From Pseudonocardia sp. MH-G8 (lineage in GTDB: Bacteria > Actinomycetota > Actinomycetes > Mycobacteriales > Pseudonocardiaceae): a stretch of DNA of 64,000 nucleotides. The notes under the pieces are model-generated. The model saw only the letters and a list, made by a program, of their open reading frames with translations. It was not told the origin of the DNA and searched no databases. This document shows positions 15,125 through 23,839 of this stretch, piece after piece (positions within the stretch are counted from its first letter, which is position 1; every line of letters begins with the position of its first letter). Where the stretch lies: positions 62,001 through 126,000 of the forward strand of contig NZ_NKYF01000014.1 in the NCBI RefSeq assembly GCF_002262885.1, given 5' to 3'. The position numbers and the translations under genes are program-made.

Positions 15125-17949
15125 CACTGCCCCGCCGTCGCGACCGGCTGCGCGGCCTGCTCGTCGCGCACCGCCGCCTGCGCGGGTGACAGCGCCACCT
15201 GCACCGCGGTGACCTTGTACTCCGGGCAGTTGGTGGCCCAGTCGGAGTTGTCGGTGGTGACGACGTTCGCCCCGGTGACGGGGTGGTGGAACGTCGTGTA
15301 GACGACGCCTACCGGCATCCGCTCGGAGACCAGCGCCCGCAGCGTCGTCCGCCCGACCCGGCTGGCCAGGCTGACCATGTCGCCGTCGGTGATGCCGCGC
15401 ACCTCGGCGTCGTGCGGGTGCACCTCCAGCAGGTCCTCCGGGTGCCAGGCGACGTTGGCGGTGCGGCGGGTCTGCGCCCCGACGTTGTACTGCGACAGGA
15501 TTCGGCCGGTGGTGAGGATCAGCGGGTACTTCCGCGTGCTGCGCTCGCTCGTGGGCACGTAGACGGTCTCCATGAACCGGCCCTTGCCGCGGACGAACCC
15601 GTCCGCGTGCATGATCGGCGTGCCGTCGGGAGCGGCCTCGTTGCACGGCCACTGGACGCTGCCGACCTGGTCGAGGTGGGCGAACGAGACCCCGGCGAAC
15701 GTCGGCGTCGTGAGCGCGATCTCGTCCATGATCTGGCTCGACGAGTCGTAATGCATCGGGTAGCCCATCGCCTGCGCGATCTCGCAGACGATCTCCCACT
15801 CGTGCTTGCCGGTCTTCGGCGCCATCACCGGCCGGACCCGATTGATGCGGCGCTCGGCGTTGGTGAAGGTGCCGTCCTTCTCCAGGAACGAGGTGCCGGG
15901 CAGCAGCACGTGCGCGAACTTCGCCGTCTCGTTGAGGAACAGGTCCTGCACCACGACGAGGTCGAGTGCGGCCAACGCGGCGTGCACGTGCTGCGTGTTC
16001 GGGTCGGACTGGGCGATGTCCTCGCCCTGCACGAACAACGCCCGGAACGAGCCGTCGATCGCCGAGTCGAACATGTTCGGGATGCGCAGGCCCGGCTCGG
16101 ACAGGATCGGCGTGCCCCACAGCTGCTCGTAGATGTCGCGGACGTCGTCGTCGGCCACGTGGCGGTAGCCGGGCAGCTCGTGCGGGAACGAGCCCATGTC
16201 GCAGGAGCCCTGCACGTTGTTCTGCCCGCGCAGCGGGTTCACCCCGACGCCCTCGCGGCCGATGTTGCCGGTGGCCATCGCGAGGTTGGCCATCCCCATC
16301 ACCGTCGTGGAGCCCTGGCTGTGCTCGGTGACCCCGAGGCCGTAGTAGATCGCGCCGTTGCCACCGGTCGCGTACAACCGGGCCGCGGCGCGCAGCTCGT
16401 CCGCGGCCACCCCGGTGATCGCCTCCACCGCTTCCGGGCTGTGTTCCGGGCGGGAGATGAACTCCTCCCAGCCCGCCACGTCCTCGCATCGTTCCTGCAC
16501 GAACTCGCGGTCGACGAGGCCTTCGGTGACGATCACGTGCGACATCGCGTTGATCACCGCGACGTTCGTGCCGGGCGCGAGCGACAGGTGGTGGGCGGCC
16601 TCGATGTGCGGGGTCCGGACCAGGTCGATACGCCGCGGATCGAGCACGATCAGCTTGGCGCCCTTGCGCAGACGCTGCTTCATGCGCGAGGCGAACACCG
16701 GGTGCGCGTCGGTCGGGTTGGCCCCGATCAGCAGGATGACGTCGGCCTTCGCGACGGACTTGAAGTCCTGCGTGCCCGCGGACGTGCCGAAGGTCTGCTT
16801 GAGCCCGTAGCCGGTGGGGGAGTGGCAGACCCGCGCGCAGGTGTCGACGTTGTTGTTGCCGAACACCGCCCGCACCATCTTCTGGACCGCGTAGACCTCC
16901 TCGTTCGTGGTGCGCGAGGAGGTGATGGCCCCGATCGAGCCGGCGCCGTGCTCGGCCTGGATCTCGCGCAACCGCCGCGCGGTGAACCCGATCGCCTCCT
17001 CCCAGGAGACCTCGCGCCACTCGTCGGCGATCGACTCGCGCAGCATCGGGGCCATGACCCGGTCCGGGTGGCTCGCGTAGCCGAACGCGAACCGACCCTT
17101 GACGCACGAGTGGCCCTCGTTCGCGCCCCCGTCCTTGTAGGGCACCATCCGCACCAGCTCGTCGCCGCGCATCTCGGCCTTGAACGAGCAGCCCACACCG
17201 CAGTAGGCGCAGGTGGTGATCACGCTGCGGTTGGGCATCCCCAGCTCGACGACGCTCTTCTCCTGCAGCGTGGCCGTGGGGCAGGCCTGCACGCAGGCGC
17301 CGCACGACACGCAGTCGGACTCCATGAACGGCACGCCCGCGCCCACAGCGACCTTCGAGTCGAACCCGCGGCCCTCGATGGTCAGTGCGAGGGTGCCCTG
17401 CACCTCGTCGCAGGCCCGCACGCAACGCGAGCAGGCGATGCACTTGGAGGCCTCGAAGTCGAAGTACGGGTTGGAGGTGTCGGTGAGCAGGTCCATGTGG
17501 TTGGCACCGGCGTCGACGCCCGAGCCGTAGCGCACCTCGCGCAGCCCGGTGACCCCGGCCATGTCCTGCAGCTCGCAGTCGCCGTTGGCCGAGCAGGTGA
17601 GGCAGTCGAGCGGGTGGTCGGAGATGTAGAGCTCCATGACGCCGCGGCGCAGCTTGCCCAGCTTCTCGGTCTGGGTGCGCACCACCATCCCGGGCGCCAC
17701 GGGCGTGGTGCACGACGCGGGCGTGCCGCGGGCGCCGTCGATCTCGACGACGCACAGCCGGCACGACCCGAACGCCTCCAGGGAGTCGGTGGCGCAGAGC
17801 TTGGGGATGTCGAGGCCGGCCTCCTTGGCCGCGCGCATCACCGACGTCCCGGGCGGCACCGTGACGGCGACCCCGTCGATCGTCACCCCGACGGTGGCGG
17901 CGCCCTCGCGGGCGGGGGTGCCGAAATCAGGTTCCTTCAGCAGGCTCAT
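15124..17949 (-). CDS. fdsA: NAD-dependent formate dehydrogenase alpha (catalytic) subunit
   Basis: The 941-residue molybdenum subunit oxidises formate to CO2. Iron-sulfur sites read in order: [2Fe-2S] Cys52/63/66/80; His112/Cys116/119/125; two ferredoxin-type clusters (Cys170-180 and Cys213-223); and the molybdopterin-proximal cluster Cys247/250/254/282. The metal ligand is Cys375 in CARVCHSPTG with His376 behind it, so this is a cysteine, not selenocysteine, enzyme. The ATG at 17949 overlaps the fdsB stop as ATGA. The chain of clusters matches the FdsABG cytosolic type. Confidence 0.95.
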   Translation of the reverse strand: MSLLKEPDFGTPAREGAATVGVTIDGVAVTVPPGTSVMRAAKEAGLDIPKLCATDSLEAFGSCRLCVVEIDGARGTPASCTTPVAPGMVVRTQTEKLGKLRRGVMELYISDHPLDCLTCSANGDCELQDMAGVTGLREVRYGSGVDAGANHMDLLTDTSNPYFDFEASKCIACSRCVRACDEVQGTLALTIEGRGFDSKVAVGAGVPFMESDCVSCGACVQACPTATLQEKSVVELGMPNRSVITTCAYCGVGCSFKAEMRGDELVRMVPYKDGGANEGHSCVKGRFAFGYASHPDRVMAPMLRESIADEWREVSWEEAIGFTARRLREIQAEHGAGSIGAITSSRTTNEEVYAVQKMVRAVFGNNNVDTCARVCHSPTGYGLKQTFGTSAGTQDFKSVAKADVILLIGANPTDAHPVFASRMKQRLRKGAKLIVLDPRRIDLVRTPHIEAAHHLSLAPGTNVAVINAMSHVIVTEGLVDREFVQERCEDVAGWEEFISRPEHSPEAVEAITGVAADELRAAARLYATGGNGAIYYGLGVTEHSQGSTTVMGMANLAMATGNIGREGVGVNPLRGQNNVQGSCDMGSFPHELPGYRHVADDDVRDIYEQLWGTPILSEPGLRIPNMFDSAIDGSFRALFVQGEDIAQSDPNTQHVHAALAALDLVVVQDLFLNETAKFAHVLLPGTSFLEKDGTFTNAERRINRVRPVMAPKTGKHEWEIVCEIAQAMGYPMHYDSSSQIMDEIALTTPTFAGVSFAHLDQVGSVQWPCNEAAPDGTPIMHADGFVRGKGRFMETVYVPTSERSTRKYPLILTTGRILSQYNVGAQTRRTANVAWHPEDLLEVHPHDAEVRGITDGDMVSLASRVGRTTLRALVSERMPVGVVYTTFHHPVTGANVVTTDNSDWATNCPEYKVTAVQVALSPAQAAVRDEQAAQPVATAGQ

Positions 17950-19454
17950 CGTGTGAAGTCCTCTCCGAAGTGCCGCATCGCGCTGCGCACGGGCATCGGG
18001 GTGAGTCCGCCCATCGCGCAGAGCGACCCGTCGGTCATGAGCTCGCACAGGTCGTCGAGCAGCACGAGGTTCTTCTCGCGCTCCTGACCTGCGGTGATGC
18101 GGTCGATCGTCTCCACGCCGCGGACGGCGCCCACCCGGCACGGCGTGCACTTGCCGCAGGACTCCTCGGCGCAGAAGGAGAACGCGAACCGGGCCATCGC
18201 GGCCATGTCGACGGAGTCGTCGAACACGACCACGCCGCCGTGGCCGAGCATCGCGCCCGCCGCCGCGAACTCCTCGTAGGCCATCGGCAGGTCGAACCGC
18301 GACGCCGGGAGGTAGGCCCCGAGCGGCCCGCCGACCTGCACCGCGCGCACCGGCCTGCCGGACGCGGTGCCGCCGCCGAACTCCTCGACCAGCTCGCCGA
18401 GCGTGATCCCGAAGGGGGTCTCGAACACGCCGCCGCGGGCGACGTTGCCGCCGAGCTGGAAGACGCTCGTGCCGCGGGAGCGCCCGGTGCCGAGCGCGGC
18501 ATAGGCCGGCGCGCCGTGGGCGAGGATCGCGGGCACCGAGGCGAGCGACAGCACGTTGTTCACCACGGTCGGGCGGCCGAACAGGCCCTCCAGCGCGGGG
18601 ATGGGCGGTTTCGCGCGCACCTCGCCGCGCTTGCCCTCGAGGCTCTCCAGCATCGAGGTCTCCTCGCCGCAGATGTAGGCGCCCGCGCCCACCCGCACGT
18701 GCAGGTCGAACGCCAGGTCCGAGCCCAGCACCCGATCGCCGAGCCAGCCGCGCTCCCGGGCCACCTCGATGGCCGCGCTCAGCGCCTCGACCGCCTCCGG
18801 GTACTCCGAGCGCACGTAGACGTAGCCCTCGGCGGCGCCGACGGCGTGCGCGGCGATCGTCATGCCCTCGATCAGCGTGAACGGGTCGCCCTCGATCAGC
18901 ATCCGGTCGGCGAAGGTGCCCGAGTCGCCCTCGTCGGCGTTGCAGCAGACGAACTTGAGGTCGGCCTGCGCCCCGAGCACGGTGCGCCACTTGATCCCGG
19001 TCGGGAACCCGGCCCCGCCGCGGCCCCGCAGCCCGGACTCCACCACCGCCTCGACCACGTCGGCCGGGGCGAGTGCGAGCGCCGCCCGCAGCCCGGCGTT
19101 CCCGCCGTGGGCCTCGTGGTCCTCGGGCGAGCGCGGGTCGATGATCCCGACGCGGGCGAACGTGACCCGTTGCTGGCGTCGCATCCAGGGCAGGTCCTCG
19201 ACGACGCCCAGGCTCTCGCCGGCCCCCTCGAGCATGCCCGCGGCGAGCAGCCCGTCCACGTCCTCGGGCGCGACCGGCCCGTACCCGACGCGTCCGGCCG
19301 GCGTCTCGACCTCGACCAGCGGCTCGAGCCAGAGCATGCCGCGCGAGCCGGTGCGCACCACCTCGGCGTCGCGGGCGGCGAGCCGCTCGGCCACCGCGTC
19401 GGCGCCCACGGAGCAGGCGGCGGCATCGCGCGGGACGAACACGCGCGCCGTCAC
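17946..19454 (-). CDS. fdsB: Formate dehydrogenase beta subunit (FMN/NADH-binding)
   Basis: The 502-residue protein is a NuoF-like diaphorase that passes electrons from FdsA to NAD+. Residues 1-100 form a thioredoxin-like extension. Then come GLRGRGGAGFPTGIKW (NADH/FMN site), CNADEGDSGTF, GAGAYICGEETSML and the [4Fe-4S] ligands in CAEESCGKCTPCR. The GTG start overlaps the fdsG stop. A NuoF role in complex I is ruled out by the operon context. Confidence 0.94.
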   Translation of the reverse strand: MTARVFVPRDAAACSVGADAVAERLAARDAEVVRTGSRGMLWLEPLVEVETPAGRVGYGPVAPEDVDGLLAAGMLEGAGESLGVVEDLPWMRRQQRVTFARVGIIDPRSPEDHEAHGGNAGLRAALALAPADVVEAVVESGLRGRGGAGFPTGIKWRTVLGAQADLKFVCCNADEGDSGTFADRMLIEGDPFTLIEGMTIAAHAVGAAEGYVYVRSEYPEAVEALSAAIEVARERGWLGDRVLGSDLAFDLHVRVGAGAYICGEETSMLESLEGKRGEVRAKPPIPALEGLFGRPTVVNNVLSLASVPAILAHGAPAYAALGTGRSRGTSVFQLGGNVARGGVFETPFGITLGELVEEFGGGTASGRPVRAVQVGGPLGAYLPASRFDLPMAYEEFAAAGAMLGHGGVVVFDDSVDMAAMARFAFSFCAEESCGKCTPCRVGAVRGVETIDRITAGQEREKNLVLLDDLCELMTDGSLCAMGGLTPMPVRSAMRHFGEDFTR

Positions 19455-19924
19455 CGGGTCTCCCCGAGCAGCGCGTCGAACCGGGTGGGCGTGACGCGCC
19501 CGTGCAACCGGCCGTCGACCTGCGCCGCGGGCCCGAGGGCGCAGTTGCCGAGGCAGAAGACCTCGTCGAGCGTGACCGCGCCGTCGGACGTGGTCTCCCC
19601 GAACCCGACACCGAGGCGGCGCTGCGCGTGCGCGGCGAGCGCCTCGGACCCGACAGACCGGCAGGCCTCGGCCCGGCAGACGCGGACGGCGACCCGGCCG
19701 GCGGGGGAGCGGCGGAAGTCGCGGTAGAACGTGACCACCCCGTGCACCTCGGCCACGGACAGGTTGAGCACGTCGGCGATCACCGGCACATCGGTGGCGT
19801 CGACGTGACCCAGCTCGTGCTGGACCGCGTGCAGGATCGGCAGCAGGGGGCCGCGGAGGCCGCGCAGTTCGGTCGCGATCGCGCGCACCCGCTCCACGCG
19901 CTCCCCGACGGACGTCGTTGTCAT
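19451..19924 (-). CDS. fdsG: Formate dehydrogenase gamma subunit (NuoE-like)
   Basis: The 157-residue NuoE-like protein holds one [2Fe-2S] cluster with ligands in VCRAEAC and, about 35 residues later, CLGNC. It bridges FdsB and FdsA. It is the first gene of the fdsG-fdsB-fdsA-fdsD-moeA-fdhD operon, and a 14-bp palindrome lies 18 bases upstream of its ATG. Confidence 0.93.
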   Translation of the reverse strand: MTTTSVGERVERVRAIATELRGLRGPLLPILHAVQHELGHVDATDVPVIADVLNLSVAEVHGVVTFYRDFRRSPAGRVAVRVCRAEACRSVGSEALAAHAQRRLGVGFGETTSDGAVTLDEVFCLGNCALGPAAQVDGRLHGRVTPTRFDALLGETR

Positions 19925-19941
19925 GGGAGCACTGTCCCGAT

Positions 19942-19955
19942 CTGACCTAGGTCAG
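19942..19955. promoter_or_regulatory. Palindromic operator candidate of the formate dehydrogenase operon
   Basis: CTGACCTAGGTCAG is a perfect 14-bp palindrome 18 bases upstream of the fdsG start. On the minus strand a TTGACC sequence directly overlaps its upstream side. The position suits a repressor or activator site; the cognate regulator is not evident in the window. Confidence 0.5.
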
Positions 19956-20012
19956 GTCAAAGCAAAGTTGGTGATCCGCCGATAGGCAGGGGTTATGACC
20001 GCGGTGATGCAG

Positions 20013-20018
20013 TAGCAT
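20013..20018 (+). promoter_or_regulatory. -10 element of the second VapBC pair (leaderless)
   Basis: TAGCAT ends seven bases before GTG 20026 with no ribosome-binding site, indicating a leaderless transcript. Confidence 0.5.
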
Positions 20019-20025
20019 CTGATGC

Positions 20026-20259
20026 GTGCGCACCACACTGAACATCGACGAGGACGTGCTGCACGCGGTCCGCGAGCGGGCCCAGCGGGAGAACCGGAGC
20101 GCCGGCGAGGTCCTCTCCGAACTGGCGCGGCAGGCCCTGACCGAGGGGATCCCGGAGCAGCGCACCTCGGGAGCCCACGGTTTCGACCCGCTGCCGCCGC
20201 GGGGGAAGGCGGTGTCGAACGCTCTGATCGATCGGCTCCGTGAGGACGAACCGGAGTGA
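20026..20259 (+). CDS. VapB-like ribbon-helix-helix antitoxin
   Basis: The 77-residue protein begins MRTTLNIDEDVLHAVRERA, the beta-strand and helix of the ribbon-helix-helix fold, with RSAGEVLSELARQAL after it. The Pro-rich C-terminus (FDPLPPRGKAV) is the usual toxin-wrapping tail. The GTG start is set by the -10 at 20013-20018. The stop overlaps the toxin ATG as TGATG. Confidence 0.82.
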   Translation: MRTTLNIDEDVLHAVRERAQRENRSAGEVLSELARQALTEGIPEQRTSGAHGFDPLPPRGKAVSNALIDRLREDEPE

Positions 20260-20690
20260 TGCGGGCCCTCCTTGACATCAATGTCCTGCTGGCGCTCCTC
20301 GACAGCGATCACGTCGATCATCGGCGGGCTCGCGCCTGGCTCGACGAGGAGATCGACTCGGGATGGGCGTCGTGCGCGATCACGCAGAACGGCTTCGTCC
20401 GGATCGTCAGCCAGCCGCGCTACCCGAGCCCGGTACCCCCGGCGCAGGCCGTCCGCCTGCTGCAGCGCGCCTGTGCCACCCCTCACCACGAGTTCTGGCC
20501 GTGCGACGTCAGCCTCCTGGACGACGCGGTCATCGACCGGAACAAGCTCCACGGCCCGCGACAGGTGACCGACACCTACCTGCTGGCCCTCGCCGTGCGG
20601 CACGGAGGGCGGTTCATCACCTTCGACTGCTCGGTGGTCCTCGCCGCCGTCCCCGCCGCGACCCCGGAGAACCTCGCGGTGCTGGCCTGA
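20259..20690 (+). CDS. PIN-domain ribonuclease toxin (VapC-like)
   Basis: MRALLDINVLLALLDSDHVDH carries the first catalytic Asp, with further acids in VTDTYLLALAVRHGGRFITFD. The motif TQNGFVRIVSQPRYP is typical of the TA-system VapC group. The ATG at 20259 overlaps the antitoxin stop. It should cleave a specific RNA when free of VapB. A 62-bp palindromic repeat begins 26 bases downstream. Confidence 0.85.
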   Translation: MRALLDINVLLALLDSDHVDHRRARAWLDEEIDSGWASCAITQNGFVRIVSQPRYPSPVPPAQAVRLLQRACATPHHEFWPCDVSLLDDAVIDRNKLHGPRQVTDTYLLALAVRHGGRFITFDCSVVLAAVPAATPENLAVLA

Positions 20691-20715
20691 GCCGCCGGCA
20701 GTCGACCGCAGGCAA

Positions 20716-20777
20716 GATCCGCAGTATCGGGTGCTCATGGTTGTCGCGACAGCAAAGGACACCCGATACCTCGGATC
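20716..20777. repeat. 62-bp palindromic repeat, copy 1
   Basis: The element is symmetric about 20746/20747: GATCCG at 20716-20721 pairs with CGGATC at 20772-20777, GTATCGGGTG with CACCCGATAC, and TGTCGCGACA forms the centre. It shares register and core with copies at 37364-37425 and 55458-55519. It lies between vapC and the next plus-strand promoter, so it may end the vapBC transcript. Confidence 0.75.
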
Positions 20778-20800
20778 ATGAGGCCGTCACCAGGCGGCAC

Positions 20801-20806
20801 TAGGGT
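20801..20806 (+). promoter_or_regulatory. -10 element of the L7/L12-like gene (leaderless)
   Basis: TAGGGT ends eight bases before GTG 20815; no ribosome-binding site is visible. Confidence 0.5.
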
Positions 20807-20814
20807 CCCCGGCC

Positions 20815-21114
20815 GTGGATTACACGATCTTGGGCTTGGCGGTCACCGTCATGCTGGTGCTGGCGGCAGTGAGCGCGTCGACGAACCGGCAGGAGGCGAG
20901 ACGGCACCAGGTTCGGCTGGCACTCGTCGAGCGCAAGCTGGACGCGCTGCTCGAGCACCTCGGTGTCGAGGTCTCCGAACCGCACCTCGAGCAGGTGGAG
21001 GCGCTGCTGCGGCGGGGCAGGCAGATCGAGGCGATCAAGAGCTACCGCGAGGCGACCGGCGCGGGGCTGCGGGAGGCCAAGGAAGCGGTGGACCGCATCA
21101 GCGGTCGAGCCTGA
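20815..21114 (+). CDS. Membrane-anchored protein with ribosomal L7/L12 C-terminal-like domain
   Basis: The 99-residue product has one N-terminal membrane segment (YTILGLAVTVMLVLAAVSA), a short charged helix with KLDALLEHLGVEV, and then LLRRGRQIEAIKSYREATGAGLREAKEAVDRI. The last part matches the L7/L12 C-terminal fold, which in ribosomes recruits GTPase factors. It is not the ribosomal stalk protein, which lacks a membrane segment. Function is unknown. Confidence 0.7.
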   Translation: MDYTILGLAVTVMLVLAAVSASTNRQEARRHQVRLALVERKLDALLEHLGVEVSEPHLEQVEALLRRGRQIEAIKSYREATGAGLREAKEAVDRISGRA

Positions 21115-21124
21115 CGACGGCGCG

Positions 21125-22054
21125 TCAGGGGTTCGGCCGCAGGTGGCGGCGGCGCAGGGCGTCGAGCACGGCACGCAGGTCCACGTCGCCCGCGACGTCG
21201 AGCAGGGCCCGCGCGAGCAGCGACACCGGGTCGCGGTCGGCGAGCACGAGCCCGATCTGGTGGCTGCGGGCCGGGGGCTCCATCGGCACCACCCGCATCC
21301 CGTCGGGCACGCCGAACATGTGCAGCCACCCGTGCGCCACCACGGTGGACCACCGGTGCGTGGCGACGTGCCCGTAGAGCACCGACACCGCGTCGGCCTC
21401 GATCCGCGGCACCACCGTGACCCCGGCCTCTGCGAAGTTGCGGTCGAGGATGCGCCGGTTCTGCATCACGGGTGGGAGCAGGCACAGCGGCTCGTCGGCC
21501 ACCTCGGCCCAGCCCGCCGAGTCGCGCTCGGCCAGCGGCGAGCCTGCGGGCGTCAGCAGCAGGTAGCGCTCCTCGTACAGGGGAACGGTGCGCACGGCGC
21601 CGAGAGGTTCGCCGTCGATGTAGGTCATGCCCACGTCGAGGTCGAACTCGGCGAGCCGCTGCACGATCGCCCGCGACGACAGCGACTCCAGCGTGACCCG
21701 GGTGTCGGGGTGGCGTTCGCAGAACGGTGCCGTCAGCAGGGGCGCGACGGTCAGGGCCGTCGGGATCGCCCCGATGCGCAGCACCCCGGTCAGCCCGCCC
21801 GCCATCCGGTCCAGGTCCTGGCGCATCGCGTCGCGGTCGGCCAGCATCCGGTGCGCCCACACCACCACCCGCTCGCCCTCGGGGGTGAAGCCACCGAAGC
21901 GGCGCCCGCGGCGCACGATCTGCACGCCCAGGTCGGACTCCAACCGGCGCAGGGCGGCCGACAGCGCGGGCTGCGACACGTGGCAGGTCGCCGCCGCCCG
22001 GGCGAAGTGGCCCTCGCGCGCGAGGGCGCTGAGGTACTCGAGTTGACGCAGCAG
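21125..22054 (-). CDS. LysR-family regulator with probable CTG start
   Basis: The protein reads LRQLEYLSALAREGHFARAAATCHVSQPALSAALRRLE, a standard LysR winged helix, followed by the periplasmic-binding-like effector domain to the end. No ATG, GTG or TTG precedes the conserved helix in frame; the first GTG would delete the DNA-binding helix. A CTG at 22054, eight bases after the upstream ASCH stop and behind GGGGGTGA, is the best start and gives 309 residues. A start by re-initiation after the upstream gene is likely. The target is unknown. Confidence 0.75.
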   Translation of the reverse strand: MLRQLEYLSALAREGHFARAAATCHVSQPALSAALRRLESDLGVQIVRRGRRFGGFTPEGERVVVWAHRMLADRDAMRQDLDRMAGGLTGVLRIGAIPTALTVAPLLTAPFCERHPDTRVTLESLSSRAIVQRLAEFDLDVGMTYIDGEPLGAVRTVPLYEERYLLLTPAGSPLAERDSAGWAEVADEPLCLLPPVMQNRRILDRNFAEAGVTVVPRIEADAVSVLYGHVATHRWSTVVAHGWLHMFGVPDGMRVVPMEPPARSHQIGLVLADRDPVSLLARALLDVAGDVDLRAVLDALRRRHLRPNP

Positions 22055-22061
22055 TACCTGC

Positions 22062-22649
22062 TCACCCCCGCCGGTAGGCCCGGCCGCGCGGCGAGATCCG
22101 GTAGCCGACCTCGAGGCTCTCGGTCAGGCCCAGTTCCTTGAGCTTGCGCACGTCGCGCTTGAACGGCAGGGTCTCGCGGCCCATCCGCGCCGCGAGGTCC
22201 GGCGCCCGCACGCCGGGGTTGTCCGCGATCAGGCCCAGCACCGCCGCCGTCCACGGGCCGTGGGCCGAGGCGCGGTCCATGCGCGCGAGCCGGACGTCGA
22301 GCTCGGCGCGTTCGGCCTGCGACAGCCGCCGCTTCGCGCGCAACGCCACGCGCGGGTCCGGCCCGGCCGGCCGGACGGTGATCCGGTAGAGCTGCCCCTC
22401 ACCCCGCTGCGTCGATCCCCTCTGGGCCGACCGCAGGGCGGCCAGATCGGCGAACCCGGCGGCGCGGGCGTCCTCAGCGGTGAGATCCGCCTCGTCCACG
22501 GGATCGACGGCGGTGAACTCCAGCACGCCCACCGGCGTGCGTTGCGTACCGCCCGGACGCACGCGCGGGCGGTCCCAGCGCCGGAAGGCCAGCGTCACGG
22601 TGCCTGCGGCGATGGCATCGAGCACGGGGCGGCGGATCTGCACACGCAC
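22062..22649 (-). CDS. ASCH-domain protein with C-terminal helix-turn-helix
   Basis: Residues 1-75 resemble an ASCH domain (QIRRPVLDAIAAGTVTLAFRRWDRPRVRPG and VGVLEFTAVDPV), a PUA-like RNA-binding fold. The C-terminal third looks like a small winged helix (GVRAPDLAARMGRETLPFKRDVRKLKELGL). The GTG at 22649 has GAGG upstream. It sits eight bases before the LysR gene and is divergent from hrcA. Function is unknown; RNA binding is inferred from the domain. Confidence 0.7.
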   Translation of the reverse strand: MRVQIRRPVLDAIAAGTVTLAFRRWDRPRVRPGGTQRTPVGVLEFTAVDPVDEADLTAEDARAAGFADLAALRSAQRGSTQRGEGQLYRITVRPAGPDPRVALRAKRRLSQAERAELDVRLARMDRASAHGPWTAAVLGLIADNPGVRAPDLAARMGRETLPFKRDVRKLKELGLTESLEVGYRISPRGRAYRRG

Positions 22650-22772
22650 ATCGTGCCTCGTGTTCGATCGCTCCGGCGGGGGAGCGGGCCTTGGGCGACG
22701 TCGGCCCGCCCGCGCGGCCCGAACACATAGACTGGGGGAAGTCCGCACACATCCACCGGGAGGAGCGCTGCC

Positions 22773-23792
22773 GTGAACGCTGACGAGCGCCGCTTCGCCG
22801 TGCTGCGGGCCATCGTCGCCGACTACGTCAACACGCACGAGCCGGTCGGCTCGAAGATGATCGTCGATCGGCACAACCTCGGCGTCTCGAGCGCCACGGT
22901 CCGCAACGACATGGCGGTGCTGGAGGAGGACGGGCTCATCGCCCAGCCGCACACCAGCGCCGGCCGGGTGCCCACCGACAAGGGCTACCGGCTGTTCGTC
23001 GACCGGCTGGCGCAGGTCAAGCCGTTGTCGGGAGCCGAGCGCCGCGCCGTGCAGGCCTTCCTCGACGGGGCGGTGGACCTGGACGACGTGCTGCGCCGCA
23101 GCGTGCGGCTGCTCGCGCAGCTCACCCGCCAGGTGGCCGTCGTGCAGTACCCCACGCTCACGCGCTCCACCGTGCGCCACTGCGAGATCGTGGTGCTCAC
23201 GCCGGCCCGGCTGATGCTGGTGCTCATCACCGACAGCGGTCGGGTCGAGCAGCGCGTCGTCGACCTCGGTGACGTGGTGTCCGACGACTCGGTCGCGCAG
23301 CTGCGCAGGCTGGTCAACGGCGCCTTGGTGGGCCGGCCCCTCGCGGCGGCCTCGGCCGCCGTGGCCGAGCTGCCCACCAGCGCGCCCGCGGAGCTGCGCG
23401 ACATCGTCGTCTCGGTGTCCACCGTGCTCATCGAGACGCTCGTGGAGCACCCCGAGGAGCGGATGCTGCTGGGCGGCACCGCCAACCTCACCCGCAACGT
23501 CGCCGACTTCCCGCACTCGCTGCGGCAGGTGCTCGAGGCGTTGGAGGAGCAGGTCGTGGTGCTGCGGCTGCTGGCGTCCTCGCAGGACCCGGGTCTGGTG
23601 ACGATCCGCATCGGCGAGGAGAACGAGGCCGAGGAGATGCGCGACACCTCCGTGGTGACGATCGGCTACGGGCCCGGCACGGTGCTGGGCGGCATGGGCG
23701 TGGTCGGCCCCACGCGAATGGACTACCCGGGCTCGATCGCGGCGGTGCACGCGGTGGCCCGGTACGTGGGTGAGATCCTGGCCGGGCGGTAG
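22773..23792 (+). CDS. hrcA: Heat-inducible transcription repressor HrcA
   Basis: The 339-residue repressor begins with the winged helix ([25 protein letters not shown]) and [31 protein letters not shown], the family DNA-recognition region. HrcA binds CIRCE sites upstream of groE and dnaK. A TAGACT -10 is at 22730-22735 and GGAGG precedes the GTG. No CIRCE sequence is visible at its own promoter. It is followed by dnaJ2 and rsmE as in mycobacteria. Confidence 0.95.
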   Translation: MNADERRFAVLRAIVADYVNTHEPVGSKMIVDRHNLGVSSATVRNDMAVLEEDGLIAQPHTSAGRVPTDKGYRLFVDRLAQVKPLSGAERRAVQAFLDGAVDLDDVLRRSVRLLAQLTRQVAVVQYPTLTRSTVRHCEIVVLTPARLMLVLITDSGRVEQRVVDLGDVVSDDSVAQLRRLVNGALVGRPLAAASAAVAELPTSAPAELRDIVVSVSTVLIETLVEHPEERMLLGGTANLTRNVADFPHSLRQVLEALEEQVVVLRLLASSQDPGLVTIRIGEENEAEEMRDTSVVTIGYGPGTVLGGMGVVGPTRMDYPGSIAAVHAVARYVGEILAGR

Positions 23793-23839
23793 GAGCCGCG
23801 GCAGACCGAGCGGAAGAGCACGACCGAGCGAGAAGGACC

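Noticed and set aside
15283-18087. A 934-codon plus-strand frame opposite fdsA
   Set aside because: It is antisense to an intact formate dehydrogenase alpha subunit and has no recognisable domain.
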